Source of the DNA: Faecalibacterium duncaniae
Lineage (GTDB): Bacteria; Bacillota; Clostridia; Oscillospirales; Ruminococcaceae
Length of the DNA: 64,000 nucleotides
Assembly (NCBI RefSeq): GCF_010509575.1
Contig: NZ_CP048437.1
Location: 558,001-622,000, forward strand
Direction: 5' to 3'
Below, piece after piece: positions 42,441-55,497 of the stretch (position 1 is its first letter; each line of letters begins with the position of its first letter). The notes below the pieces were generated by a model, which saw only the letters and a program-made list of their open reading frames with translations, searched no databases and was not told the DNA's origin. The position numbers and the translations under genes were made by a program.

Positions 42441-45400
42441 ATGCCCAAGGACCCCAGAATCAAAAAGGTGCTGGTCATCGGCTCCGGCCCCATCATCATC
42501 GGCCAGGCCGCTGAGTTCGACTACTCCGGCACCCAGGCGTGCCGCGCCCTGAAAGCAGAGGGCATTGAGACCGTTCTGCTCAACTCCAACCCCGCTACCA
42601 TTATGACCGACCCGGATGTGGCCGATCATGTCTATATCGAGCCCATGACCCTTGAGGTGGTGGAGCGCATCCTGGAGATCGAGAAGCCTGACTCCGTTCT
42701 GCCCAACCTGGGCGGCCAGATGGGCCTGAACCTCTCCATGGAGCTGGCCCGTTCCGGCTATCTGGACCGCACCGGCATCCGCCTGCTGGCCTGCAAGCCT
42801 GAGACCATCGACCGCGCCGAGGATCGTGAGCTGTTCAAGGAGACGATGGAAAAGCTGCATCAGCCCATCATCCCTTCTGAGGTCGTGGAGACCCTGCAGG
42901 ATGCGCTGGCCTGTGCGGACCGCATCGGCTACCCCGTCATCGTCCGCCCTGCATTTACCATGGGCGGTACCGGCGGCGGCATCTGCGAAAACAAGGAAAA
43001 GCTCATCGAGATCGGTACCAACGGCCTGCGTCTTTCCCCCATTCATCAGATCCTGGTGGAAAAGTGCATCGCCGGTTGGAAAGAGATCGAGTACGAGGTC
43101 ATGCGCGACCACAAGGGCAACGTGATCACCGTCTGCAACATGGAGAACCTGGACCCCGTCGGTATCCACACCGGCGATTCCGTGGTCGTGGCTCCCTCCC
43201 AGACCCTGACCGATCACGAGTACCAGATGCTGCGCACCGCCGCGCTGGATATCATCACCGAGCTGGGCATCGAGGGCGGCTGCAACTGCCAGTTTGCCCT
43301 GAAGCCCGACAGCTATGATTACGCGGTCATCGAGGTCAACCCCCGTGTGTCCCGTTCTTCCGCTCTGGCCTCCAAGGCCACCGGCTACCCCATTGCCAAG
43401 GTGGCCACCAAGATCGCCATCGGCTATACGCTGGACGAGATCACCAATGATGTCACCGGCAAGACCTGCGCCTGCTTTGAGCCTGCGCTGGACTACATCG
43501 TGGTCAAGTATCCGAAGTGGCCCTTTGATAAGTTCGTCTACGCCGACAAGTCTCTGGGCACCCAGATGATGGCCACCGGCGAGGTGATGAGCATTGGCAA
43601 CAGCTTCGAGGCAGCTATGATGAAGGCGGTCTCCTCCATCGAGCTGGGTATGGACACCCTGACCCACAAGCCCTTTGAGGAGCTGACCGATGACGAGATC
43701 GTGGCCCACCTGCATGTGCAGGATGCGGAGCGCGTGTTCTGTGTCTACGAGGCCCTCAAGCGCGGCATCGACCACGAGACCATCTGGAAGATCACCAAGA
43801 TCGACTGGTGGTTCCTGGATAAGATGCAGCACTTGGCTGACCTGGAAAAGGGTCTGGCAAAGTGCAACGGCGTGCTGAGCCTGGAGCAGTATCAGACCGC
43901 CAAGAAGTATGGCTTCCAGGATAAGACCATCAAGCGTCTGGCACAGGTGGATGCTCTGCCTGTGGAGAACTACCGCGCCGGTTTCAAGATGGTCGATACC
44001 TGTGCTGCTGAGTTCTCGGCCAACACTCCGTACTTCTACTCCACCTACGACGGCGACAACGAGGCCGCCGAGTTTATTGCTGCCAGAGAGGCAGAGGCTG
44101 CCGCAAACGGCCAGCCCAAGAAGAAAAAGGTGCTGGTCTTTGGTTCCGGCCCCATCCGCATCGGTCAGGGCATCGAGTTCGACTACTGCTCTGTCCACTG
44201 TGTCTGGACCCTGAAGAACCACGGCTGCGAGGCCATCCTCGTCAACAACAACCCCGAGACCGTATCCACCGACTTTGACACCGGCGACCGTCTGTACTTC
44301 GACCCCCTGAACCCGGAGAGTGTGGACAACATCATCGCCACCGAAAAGCCCGATGCCTGCGTGGTCCAGTTCGGCGGCCAGACCGCCATCAAGCTGGCAA
44401 AGCACATGGATGAGATCGGCCTGCCCATTCTGGGCACCCCGGCGGATGCCATTGACGAGGCAGAGGACCGCGAGCGCTTTGACGAACTGCTGGAGCGCTG
44501 CAAGATCCCCCGTGCGCCCGGCCGCACCGTGTTCAATCTGGAGGAGGCTCTGGCTGCCGCCGATGAGATCGGCCTGCCTGTCCTGATGCGTCCCTCCTAC
44601 GTTCTGGGCGGTCAGAACATGATCGTTGCCTACACCAAGGCCGATGTCATCGAGTACATGGGCGTTATCACCGAGCATGTGGACATGGATCATCCTGTCC
44701 TGCTGGATAAGTATATCATGGGTACCGAGTGCGAGGTCGATGCCATCTGCGATGGCGAAAACTTCCTCATCCCCGGCATCATGGAGCAGGTGGAGCGTAC
44801 CGGTGTCCACTCCGGCGACTCGATCTGTGTCTACCCGGCACAGCATCTGACCCAGGCCGAGATCGACACCATGGTGGATTACACCGGCCGCTTTGCCCGC
44901 GAGCTCCACGTCACCGGTCTGGTCAATGTCCAGTACGCTGTTTCCAACGGCAAGGTCTATGTCATCGAGGTCAACCCCCGTTCCTCCCGTACCGTGCCTT
45001 ACATCTCCAAGGTCACCGGCGTGCCCATGGTGGATCTGGCTGTGCGCTGCTGCCTGGGCGAGAAGCTGGCAGATATGGGCTACGGCACCGGCCTGCACCC
45101 CAATGCCCCCTATGTGGCCGTTAAGGTGCCTGTGTTCAGCTTTGAGAAGCTGCATGGTGTGGATACCCAGTTTGGCCCCGAGATGAAGTCTACCGGCGAG
45201 GTGCTGGGCATTGCCCCCAACTATCACGATGCCCTGCTCAAGGGCCTGATCGGCGCGGGCTATACCTTTAAGACTCCCGGTCCCGCCTCCTGCTGTATCT
45301 TTACGGTGAAGGACAGCGACAAGCCCGAGTTTGTGGATATCGCCTGGAAGCTCAAGAGCATGGGCTACAAGCTGTACGGCACCTCCGGCACCTGTGCATG

Positions 45401-45692
45401 GCTCAACAAGCACATGGTCCCCTGCAACGAGGTGCGCAACATGTCCGGCGAGTCCCCCAACATCGTGGACCTGCTCCAGAGCGGTCTGGTGGACTATGTG
45501 TTCTCCACCAGTGCCAAGGGCCGTGACCCCAAGCGCGATTCTGTCCGGCTGCGCCGCAAGGCCGTGGAGCTGAGCATCCCCTGCATCACTGCTGTGGATA
45601 CCGCCAACGCACTGGTCGATTGCCTGCGCAGCGACCATGACCTGAAGAATATCCCGCTGGTGGATATTGCAACGCTGTATCATAAAAAATAA
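42441..45692 (+). CDS. carB: Carbamoyl-phosphate synthase, large subunit
   Basis: Makes carbamoyl phosphate from ammonia, bicarbonate and two ATP, feeding both pyrimidine and arginine (argF) synthesis. 1083 aa, with the usual two ATP-grasp halves: the first from GSGPIIIGQAAEFDYSG (near residue 16), the second from FGSGPIRIGQGIEFDYCS (near 565). The C-terminal MGS-like allosteric domain (from about 935) is present; it binds UMP or ornithine in relatives. GGAGG lies in the end of carA. No obvious terminator follows. Confidence 0.97.
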   Translation: MPKDPRIKKVLVIGSGPIIIGQAAEFDYSGTQACRALKAEGIETVLLNSNPATIMTDPDVADHVYIEPMTLEVVERILEIEKPDSVLPNLGGQMGLNLSMELARSGYLDRTGIRLLACKPETIDRAEDRELFKETMEKLHQPIIPSEVVETLQDALACADRIGYPVIVRPAFTMGGTGGGICENKEKLIEIGTNGLRLSPIHQILVEKCIAGWKEIEYEVMRDHKGNVITVCNMENLDPVGIHTGDSVVVAPSQTLTDHEYQMLRTAALDIITELGIEGGCNCQFALKPDSYDYAVIEVNPRVSRSSALASKATGYPIAKVATKIAIGYTLDEITNDVTGKTCACFEPALDYIVVKYPKWPFDKFVYADKSLGTQMMATGEVMSIGNSFEAAMMKAVSSIELGMDTLTHKPFEELTDDEIVAHLHVQDAERVFCVYEALKRGIDHETIWKITKIDWWFLDKMQHLADLEKGLAKCNGVLSLEQYQTAKKYGFQDKTIKRLAQVDALPVENYRAGFKMVDTCAAEFSANTPYFYSTYDGDNEAAEFIAAREAEAAANGQPKKKKVLVFGSGPIRIGQGIEFDYCSVHCVWTLKNHGCEAILVNNNPETVSTDFDTGDRLYFDPLNPESVDNIIATEKPDACVVQFGGQTAIKLAKHMDEIGLPILGTPADAIDEAEDRERFDELLERCKIPRAPGRTVFNLEEALAAADEIGLPVLMRPSYVLGGQNMIVAYTKADVIEYMGVITEHVDMDHPVLLDKYIMGTECEVDAICDGENFLIPGIMEQVERTGVHSGDSICVYPAQHLTQAEIDTMVDYTGRFARELHVTGLVNVQYAVSNGKVYVIEVNPRSSRTVPYISKVTGVPMVDLAVRCCLGEKLADMGYGTGLHPNAPYVAVKVPVFSFEKLHGVDTQFGPEMKSTGEVLGIAPNYHDALLKGLIGAGYTFKTPGPASCCIFTVKDSDKPEFVDIAWKLKSMGYKLYGTSGTCAWLNKHMVPCNEVRNMSGESPNIVDLLQSGLVDYVFSTSAKGRDPKRDSVRLRRKAVELSIPCITAVDTANALVDCLRSDHDLKNIPLVDIATLYHKK

Positions 45693-45707
45693 CGCACAAA
45701 ATGTAAC

Positions 45708-45739
45708 TCGTGCGCAATATTATGCGTTTCGTGCGCAAT
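45708..45739. repeat. Paired 11-bp direct repeat upstream of the HU gene
   Basis: TCGTGCGCAAT occurs at 45708-45718 and again at 45729-45739, 21 bases (two helical turns) apart, just upstream of the HU -10. It looks like a binding site for a dimer on one face of the DNA. Confidence 0.55.
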
Positions 45740-45765
45740 CTCTCGTAATGAGGGGCTGCATTTGT

Positions 45766-45771
45766 TATACT
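45766..45771 (+). promoter_or_regulatory. -10 element of the HU gene
   Basis: TATACT. The -35 region 17 bases upstream (TCGTAA) is poor, which may mean that an activator is needed. Confidence 0.55.
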
Positions 45772-45832
45772 CAACAACGCAAAATTTGCCAAAAGACGTT
45801 ACTTTTGGACGTTCCAGGAGGATATCGATACA

Positions 45833-46144
45833 ATGACTCGTTCCCAGATGATCGAAACCGTGGCACGCAAGACCGGCTTTACCGAAGCACAGGTCGAGAC
45901 CACGATGGACGCTTTGTTTGACCAGATCGCTGACTGCCTGCGTGCAGACGAGAAGGTGACCATTGCCGGCTTTGGCCGTTTTGAGATGCGTCCCCGCAAG
46001 CCCAAGGCTTACACCAACCCCAAGACCAAGGTCTCCAGCCGTCTGGAGTCCACCTCCATCCCCGGCTTCAAGGCCAGCGGCCGTTTCAAGCAGAAGCTGG
46101 AAGCAGGCCGTGCCGCCGCTCAGAGCGTGGAAGAGACCGCCTGA
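45833..46144 (+). CDS. hup: HU family DNA-binding protein
   Basis: A small nucleoid protein of 103 aa, about ten longer than typical HU. The N-terminal helices (SQMIETVARKTGFTEAQVET) and the FGRFEMRPRKPKAYTNPKT segment at the base of the DNA-binding arm are clear. The arm region (VSSRLESTSIPGFKASGRFK) is altered compared with standard HU, and the tail is Ala/Glu-rich. CAGGAGGA precedes the ATG. Own terminator. Confidence 0.92.
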   Translation: MTRSQMIETVARKTGFTEAQVETTMDALFDQIADCLRADEKVTIAGFGRFEMRPRKPKAYTNPKTKVSSRLESTSIPGFKASGRFKQKLEAGRAAAQSVEETA

Positions 46145-46169
46145 GCGCGTACATCCCAGATCCAACCGC

Positions 46170-46203
46170 AGAGCCGTGCCCCAAAAGGGCGCGGCTCTTT
46201 TTG
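46170..46203 (+). terminator. Terminator of the HU gene
   Basis: AGAGCCGTGCCC pairs with GGGCGCGGCTCT over AAAA-type loop, then TTTT. Confidence 0.9.
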
Positions 46204-46207
46204 CGTG

Positions 46208-46236
46208 CTGACAAGCGCCGCGTTTCATGGTATACT
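46208..46236 (+). promoter_or_regulatory. Promoter of the DEAD-box helicase gene
   Basis: CTGACA (46208-46213) and TATACT (46231-46236), 17-base spacer. Confidence 0.8.
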
Positions 46237-46273
46237 GAACAAAACAAGGGTAGAAGGATAAGGAGTATCAAAC

Positions 46274-47461
46274 ATGCTTTACAGTGAGTTGCAGTGCAGT
46301 GAAGCCATCCACAAGGCCGTGGAGCGGATGGGGTTTGCAGAGATGACGGAAATTCAGGAAAAGACCATCCCTGTGATGCTGGCAGGCCGGGATGTGATCG
46401 CCAAGGCCCCCACCGGCACCGGCAAGACCTGTGCCTTCGGCATCCCGGTGGCGGAACATATCGACCCGGAAAAAAAGTACCCGCAGGCTGTGATCATGGC
46501 CCCCACCCGGGAGCTTGCCCAGCAGATCGCCGAGGAGCTGACCGAGCTGACCTACTTTATGCCTGAGGTGCAGGTGGCCTGCGTGTACGGCGGTGCCAAC
46601 ATGGAAAAGCAGGCCAGGCGTTTGGCAGAGGGCTGCCAGATCGTGGTGGCCACCCCGGGCCGCCTGATGGACCACTATAAGCACCACAGCATCGATCTGG
46701 CCCATGTGACCCAGGTGGTGCTGGACGAGGCCGATGAGATGCTGAACATGGGCTTTTATAAGGACGTGCGGCATATCATTGAGCTGATGAAGGCCCGCAA
46801 AAGCCTGTCCATGTTCTCCGCCACCATCAGCCGCGAGGTCATGGACATCGGCTGGCTGTATCAGAACAACGCCGAGGAGATCACCGTTCAGCCCAGGGAG
46901 GAGAGCCAGCCCAAGATCACCCAGTACATGCTGGAGACCTCCGGCCGCAACAAGCTGTCCGACCTGGCCCAGATCATCATTGGCGAGGGCTACAAGCGGG
47001 TCATGGTGTTCTGCGATACCAAGTTCAATACCGCCACCCTGGCCAACCAGCTGGCCCGTCTGGGCTTCTCTGTGGACTGCCTCCACGGCGACCTCTCCCA
47101 GAAGGAACGCAACCAGATCATGCAGAACTTCCGGGACGGCAGGCTGGCCATCCTTGTGGCCACCGATGTGGCTGCCCGCGGCATCGATGTCTCGGATGTG
47201 GATGCGGTCATCAACTACGATGTCCCCGGCGACAACGAACATTACACCCACCGGATCGGCCGCACCGGCCGCGCCAAAAAGGAGGGCGTGAGCTATCTGT
47301 TCTATGTGCCCGAGGAGAAAAAGCGGGTGCAGGAGCTTCTCCGCCTGACCCGCAACACCGACCTGTGTACCCCGGTCCACTTTGATTTCAACCATGAGCG
47401 CATCGTGGTGGAGAAAAAGCAGGACAATGCCGACCGGTTCCAGATCAAGTGCTATTTCTAA
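46274..47461 (+). CDS. DEAD-box ATP-dependent RNA helicase
   Basis: A 395-aa RNA helicase with the full core motif set: Q motif region, APTGTGKT (I), PTRELA (Ia), LDEADEM (II), SATIS (III), RGIDV (V) and HRIGRTGR (VI). The C-terminal extension that directs CsdA or DbpA to its substrate is almost absent (about 25 residues after motif VI region), so this is a minimal helicase. Likely acts in ribosome assembly or RNA decay, but the target cannot be told. A repeat copy follows its stop. Confidence 0.94.
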   Translation: MLYSELQCSEAIHKAVERMGFAEMTEIQEKTIPVMLAGRDVIAKAPTGTGKTCAFGIPVAEHIDPEKKYPQAVIMAPTRELAQQIAEELTELTYFMPEVQVACVYGGANMEKQARRLAEGCQIVVATPGRLMDHYKHHSIDLAHVTQVVLDEADEMLNMGFYKDVRHIIELMKARKSLSMFSATISREVMDIGWLYQNNAEEITVQPREESQPKITQYMLETSGRNKLSDLAQIIIGEGYKRVMVFCDTKFNTATLANQLARLGFSVDCLHGDLSQKERNQIMQNFRDGRLAILVATDVAARGIDVSDVDAVINYDVPGDNEHYTHRIGRTGRAKKEGVSYLFYVPEEKKRVQELLRLTRNTDLCTPVHFDFNHERIVVEKKQDNADRFQIKCYF

Positions 47462-47468
47462 AGGAAGA

Positions 47469-47577
47469 AACTCCCCCAGTCTGCTCCGCAGACAGCCCCC
47501 TCAAGGAGGGAGCCTGCCCGTACGGTAAGCCTCCCTCTCTGAGGGAGGTGTCGAGCGAATGCGAGACGAAGGGAGTT
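47469..47577. repeat. Dispersed double-hairpin repeat, full copy
   Basis: Ends AACTCCCCCAGTC and inverted GACGAAGGGAGTT. Hairpins: GTCTGCTCCGCAGAC, CCCCTCAAGGAGGG, CCTCCCTCTCTGAGGGAGG and a TCGAGCGAATGCGA stem. Confidence 0.87.
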
Positions 47578-47594
47578 CTTTTTTCAAAAAACCA

Positions 47595-47625
47595 TTGACC
47601 TTCCCCTTTCTGGAAGGTGTAAGAT
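47595..47625 (+). promoter_or_regulatory. MerR-type promoter with operator
   Basis: TTGACC (47595-47600) and TAAGAT (47620-47625) are 19 bases apart, the lengthened spacer typical of MerR-controlled promoters. ACCTTCC and GGAAGGT (47598-47618) form a perfect dyad centred in the spacer. Confidence 0.85.
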
Positions 47626-47652
47626 GGTGCCTGTAAGGAGGCTGCGGAGCCA

Positions 47653-48306
47653 ATGAAGATCAACGAGGTGGAAGCCGCCGTGGGCGTGACCAAAAAGAAT
47701 ATCCGCTTTTATGAGGAAGAGGGGCTCATCAGCCCCCGGCGGGAGCCCGGCAACGGCTACCGCAGTTACTCGGAAGCGGATGTCGAGCGTCTGCGGCGCA
47801 TCAAACTGCTGCGCAAACTGGATGTGCCGCTGGCCGAGATCCGGCAGATGCTGGAGGGAGAGTGCACGCTGGCTGAGGGAATGACCCGCCAGCTGGAACG
47901 CTTGAACACCCGCCGCACCGATCTGGACGAAGCAGTGAACTTCTGCACTCTGCTTCAAAAGGAACCTGTCAGCCTCAATGAACTGGATGTGGAACAGACG
48001 CTGGCGCGCCTGACCGCAAAGGAAGAACAGGGAGTGAGTTTTGTGAACATTGAGCAGACAGACCGGAAAGCGGAGCGTGTCCGGGGTGCGCTGGTGGGAG
48101 CCGGATTGTTTACTGCGATCATGCTGCTGTCCATCGGCATCATGGCGTGGGCGTTCTGCGTCGATCCGCAGGATGTGCCGCCGCTGCCGCTGCTGGTGGT
48201 GCTGTTCGGCATCCCGGCGGGCTGCATTATCGGCACGCTGAAGGTGCTGGTGGATCGTCTCAAAGAGATTGGAAAGGGAGAAGAAGATGCTTATCGTAAC
48301 TATTAA
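47653..48306 (+). CDS. MerR family regulator with a membrane domain
   Basis: A 217-aa protein. The N-terminal MerR winged helix (VTKKNIRFYEEEGLISPRRE, residues 12-31) and a dimerisation coiled coil are followed, unusually, by two membrane helices (about residues 152-172 and 178-197) instead of a soluble ligand domain. It would thus be a membrane-tethered regulator. AAGGAGG precedes the ATG. The 19-bp-spaced promoter with a dyad directly upstream points to autoregulation. It heads an operon with the YbjQ and CPBP genes. Confidence 0.88.
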   Translation: MKINEVEAAVGVTKKNIRFYEEEGLISPRREPGNGYRSYSEADVERLRRIKLLRKLDVPLAEIRQMLEGECTLAEGMTRQLERLNTRRTDLDEAVNFCTLLQKEPVSLNELDVEQTLARLTAKEEQGVSFVNIEQTDRKAERVRGALVGAGLFTAIMLLSIGIMAWAFCVDPQDVPPLPLLVVLFGIPAGCIIGTLKVLVDRLKEIGKGEEDAYRNY

Positions 48307-48598
48307 CGAAGTCCCCGGTAAAAAGATCGAGGCTCTGGGGGTGGTGCGGGGCAGCACCGTGCAGAGCCGCAACCTTGGCCACGACATCATGGCCGGGTTC
48401 CGCACCCTTGTGGGCGGCGAAGTCACAGACTACGCTGAGATGCTCACCGAGGCCCGGCAGATCGCCACAGGCCGCATGGCAAAGAATGCGGAGGAACTGG
48501 GAGCCGATGCTGTGGTTGGGATGCGTTACGCCTCCGCCAGTGTCATGCAGGGTGCGGCAGAGGTCATTGCTTACGGAACGGCGGTGAAATTTGTATGA
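48287..48598 (+). CDS. YbjQ family (heavy-metal-binding domain) protein
   Basis: A 103-aa protein of the YbjQ/UPF0145 family, which forms ring-like pentamers. Typical segments: IEALGVVRGSTVQSRNLGHD (near residue 14) and LGADAVVGMRYASASV (near 70). The old name heavy-metal-binding is not well supported. The ATG at 48287 follows AAAGGGAG. It overlaps the MerR gene by 20 bases and the CPBP gene by 4. Confidence 0.9.
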   Translation: MLIVTINEVPGKKIEALGVVRGSTVQSRNLGHDIMAGFRTLVGGEVTDYAEMLTEARQIATGRMAKNAEELGADAVVGMRYASASVMQGAAEVIAYGTAVKFV

Positions 48599-49497
48599 GT
48601 GCAAAAGAAAAGCAGGGCTTTTCCCTTTATTTCCTGATTGCCTTTGGTCTGGCGTGGCTGTGCCAGGTGGGCGGCTGTATGGCCCTGCTCCAGCAGAAGA
48701 ATGCCGTGCTGTATCAGCTGGCACTGATCGCCACTATGTTTTGCCCGCTGCTGGCTGTGCTGCTGGTGCAAAAAGTGTTTCTGCGCCAGCCTGTCGGCAT
48801 CGGCTGGAAGGTGCAGGGCAAACGGCGGTTCTGGCTGGCTGCATGGTTTGGCCCGGCAGTGTTCACCCTGCTGGGTGCGGTGCTGTATTTTGCGGTGTTC
48901 CCCTCCCGGCTGGACTTTTCCGGCAGTTGGCTGGTAGCCGCCTACGGCGGTGAGATGGATGCCCAGACCCTGCGCAGCGAGCTGGGGGTCTCTACCCTCA
49001 GCTTTCTGCTGCAAAACGGGCTGTTTGCGGTGATCCTTGCCCCTGCCATCAACATGTTTCCCGCACTGGGCGAGGAAGTCGGCTGGCGCGGCTACATGAT
49101 GCCCCGCCTGAAGGAGCGGTTCGGCCTGCTGAATGCCCGTCTGTTAGGCGGCGTTGTGTGGGGTGTTTGGCATTGGCCCCTGATGCTGCTGGTGGGTTAC
49201 GAGTACGGCACAAACTATCTGGGCGCACCGGTGCTGGGGCTTGTAGTGTGGTGTGTGGTCTGCTTTGCCCTGAACACCCTGCTGGATCTCCTCTACGAGA
49301 AAACAGGCTGTATCTGGGTGCCTGCCATTGCGCATGGTGCTTTCAATGCCATTGTGGCGCTGCCGCAGGTACTGATTACCCCGGCAGATGCATATTATAA
49401 TGTACTGGGTCCCATGCCCATCGGTTTGATCTCTGTGCTGCCCATGCTTGCTGTGGCGGTAGGATTGACCCTGCATCAGATGAAACAGGAACAGTAA
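48595..49497 (+). CDS. CPBP family intramembrane metalloprotease
   Basis: A 300-aa membrane protein with about eight segments. The abortive-infection (CPBP/Rce1-like) catalytic motifs are complete: EEVGWRGYM (EExxxR, near residue 162), a His in VWHWPLM (near 192) and a third in AIAHGAFNA (near 242). Members process prenylated proteins or peptides, or give immunity to bacteriocins. Coupled to the YbjQ gene by a 4-base overlap (ATGA). Substrate unknown. Confidence 0.9.
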   Translation: MSAKEKQGFSLYFLIAFGLAWLCQVGGCMALLQQKNAVLYQLALIATMFCPLLAVLLVQKVFLRQPVGIGWKVQGKRRFWLAAWFGPAVFTLLGAVLYFAVFPSRLDFSGSWLVAAYGGEMDAQTLRSELGVSTLSFLLQNGLFAVILAPAINMFPALGEEVGWRGYMMPRLKERFGLLNARLLGGVVWGVWHWPLMLLVGYEYGTNYLGAPVLGLVVWCVVCFALNTLLDLLYEKTGCIWVPAIAHGAFNAIVALPQVLITPADAYYNVLGPMPIGLISVLPMLAVAVGLTLHQMKQEQ

Positions 49498-49658
49498 GAG
49501 GAAAACGCAATCCCCGGCGGTCAGATCGACTGCCGGGGATTTTCTGCGCTTATAATATAAATAAGGAAAGCAGCGTTCAAGCGATGGCGCAGACCCTGCC
49601 CGGAAGCACACTCCTTTTGCGAAATATAGAAAAAACTCAAAAAAGATGCAAAAAAGTG
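49498..49658. other. Gap between the CPBP gene and the rrn promoters
   Basis: It contains the CPBP operon terminator (49509-49543) and about 110 bases of AT-rich sequence leading into rrn P1, with no gene seen. Confidence 0.6.
49509..49543 (+). terminator. Terminator of the MerR-YbjQ-CPBP operon
   Basis: AATCCCCGGC pairs with GCCGGGGATT, then TTCTG; an inner GGTC/GACT stem extends it. Confidence 0.85.
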
Positions 49659-49687
49659 TTGACAGAAGGCTGGGGATGTGGTATTAT
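49659..49687 (+). promoter_or_regulatory. rrn promoter P1
   Basis: TTGACA (49659-49664) and TATTAT (49682-49687), 17-base spacer, with an A-rich upstream region that could serve as an UP element. Confidence 0.85.
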
Positions 49688-49817
49688 ACTTGAGCGCCAA
49701 GGGCCGCCGGAAAGAATGACTTCTGAAAGCGGCAGAAGCAAAGCGAAAGAACCAATATGGATACGTTGAAAAACGAACCACAAGTTCGAAAAGATCGAAA
49801 AGCTTCTAAAAAAGTAC

Positions 49818-49846
49818 TTGACAAAAAATCACTTCTGTGGTAAAAT
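49818..49846 (+). promoter_or_regulatory. rrn promoter P2
   Basis: TTGACA (49818-49823) and TAAAAT (49841-49846), 17-base spacer; preceded by an A/T-rich stretch. Confidence 0.87.
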
Positions 49847-50040
49847 AATCAAGCTGTCAGCCGCTAAGGCTGAGGTGCACAGGACCTTGAAAATTGAACA
49901 ATATCGAAAAACTTGTAACGGAACCTATTTTCGTGTTGGAAAAACACGTTAAACAATTCCAAACAAAGTAATTCACACAGGACGCAAGCGATTGCGTGCT
50001 GAGCGAAAAAGATTTAACACTTTTAAGTGATAAATATCAT

Positions 50041-54655
<4,615 letters not shown>

Positions 54656-54777
54656 ACAATTCGCTTGAATTCTCAAGTCAATGACAAAATGTGAGCAGTG
54701 ATTATTCAGTTTTGAAGGCACGTCCTTCATCGTAAGACAGCATAGAGAGTCTTGGAAAACAGCATCTGTTGCGAAAC

Positions 54778-54820
54778 GCAATCCAGCTGTTGTTGCCAAC
54801 GATTTTAAAAGCTGGATTGC
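54778..54820. repeat. 11-bp inverted repeat between 23S and 5S
   Basis: GCAATCCAGCT (54778-54788) and AGCTGGATTGC (54810-54820) are perfect complements. No T run follows, so it may be a processing signal or a weak terminator in front of the 5S promoter. Confidence 0.6.
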
Positions 54821-54831
54821 AGTAAAAACAC

Positions 54832-54860
54832 TGGACAAAGTAAAACAAAAATGTTATACT
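54832..54860 (+). promoter_or_regulatory. Separate promoter for 5S rRNA
   Basis: TGGACA (54832-54837) and TATACT (54855-54860), 17-base spacer, ending about 14 bases before the 5S gene. Confidence 0.65.
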
Positions 54861-54874
54861 GAACCAGTCATATT

Positions 54875-54993
<119 letters not shown>

Positions 54994-54998
54994 AAGTG

Positions 54999-55032
54999 AA
55001 AGCTCTGAGATGAAAGTCTCAGGGCTTTTTTG
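54999..55032 (+). terminator. rrn operon terminator
   Basis: AAAGCTCTGAGA pairs with TCTCAGGGCTTTTTT over a short loop. Confidence 0.92.
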
Positions 55033-55089
55033 TTGTGTATTACCGAAATGCGAAGATACAGTTTGTTCAAACCGCGCAAAGCGTACTGC

Positions 55090-55118
55090 TTGACAAACTG
55101 CCTACTATGTAATACAAT
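55090..55118 (+). promoter_or_regulatory. Promoter of the PadR operon
   Basis: TTGACA (55090-55095) and TACAAT (55113-55118), 17-base spacer. Confidence 0.88.
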
Positions 55119-55148
55119 GTAGATAAGCTACAACGCATTGCATAGTAG
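55102..55148. promoter_or_regulatory. Nested dyad, candidate PadR operator
   Basis: CTACTATG (55102) is matched by CATAGTAG (55141-55148). Inside it CAATGTAG and CTAC...CATTG are arranged symmetrically around ATAAG (55123-55127). The site covers the spacer, -10 and start point of the padR promoter. Confidence 0.7.
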
Positions 55149-55167
55149 ATAGAAAGGAGGAAGCGGA

Positions 55168-55497
55168 TTGGAAAATAATGCACAGCTGCTAAAGGGTGTA
55201 TTGGAATATTGCGTGCTACGGCTGATTGAAAAAGAACCAACCTATGGCTATGAAATAGTGATGCAGTTAAAACAGGTCGGTTTTGCAGAGATTAGCGAAA
55301 GCACGCTGTATCCGCTGCTTTTACGCCTGGAGCAGCAGGAGAAGGTGACAGTGGAGCGGCGACCTTCTCCCAAGGGACCAAGCCGGAAGTACTATGTGAT
55401 CACCGAAAGGGGGACGGATTCTCTTTTGGATTTTCAACAGGAATGGAACCGACTGTGCGGTTTGGTAGAAAAGATTTTTCGGGAGGATAGAAGATGA
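55168..55497 (+). CDS. PadR family transcriptional regulator
   Basis: A 109-aa winged-helix repressor of the short PadR type. The conserved YGYEIVMQLKQVGFAEISES and STLYPLLLRLEQQEKV (residues 26-60) are clear. The start is TTG at 55168, set by AAAGGAGG 7 bases before it; no in-frame ATG exists nearby. It overlaps the membrane protein gene by 4 bases. A consensus promoter with a large dyad lies upstream, so it probably represses its own operon. Confidence 0.9.
   Translation: MENNAQLLKGVLEYCVLRLIEKEPTYGYEIVMQLKQVGFAEISESTLYPLLLRLEQQEKVTVERRPSPKGPSRKYYVITERGTDSLLDFQQEWNRLCGLVEKIFREDRR

Noticed and set aside
42411..45683. A 1090-aa open frame on the minus strand opposite carB
   Set aside because: It is the mirror of carB in a genome with strong G/C third-position bias, which suppresses stops on the opposite strand. 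No ribosome site, no recognisable domain, and carB is certain.
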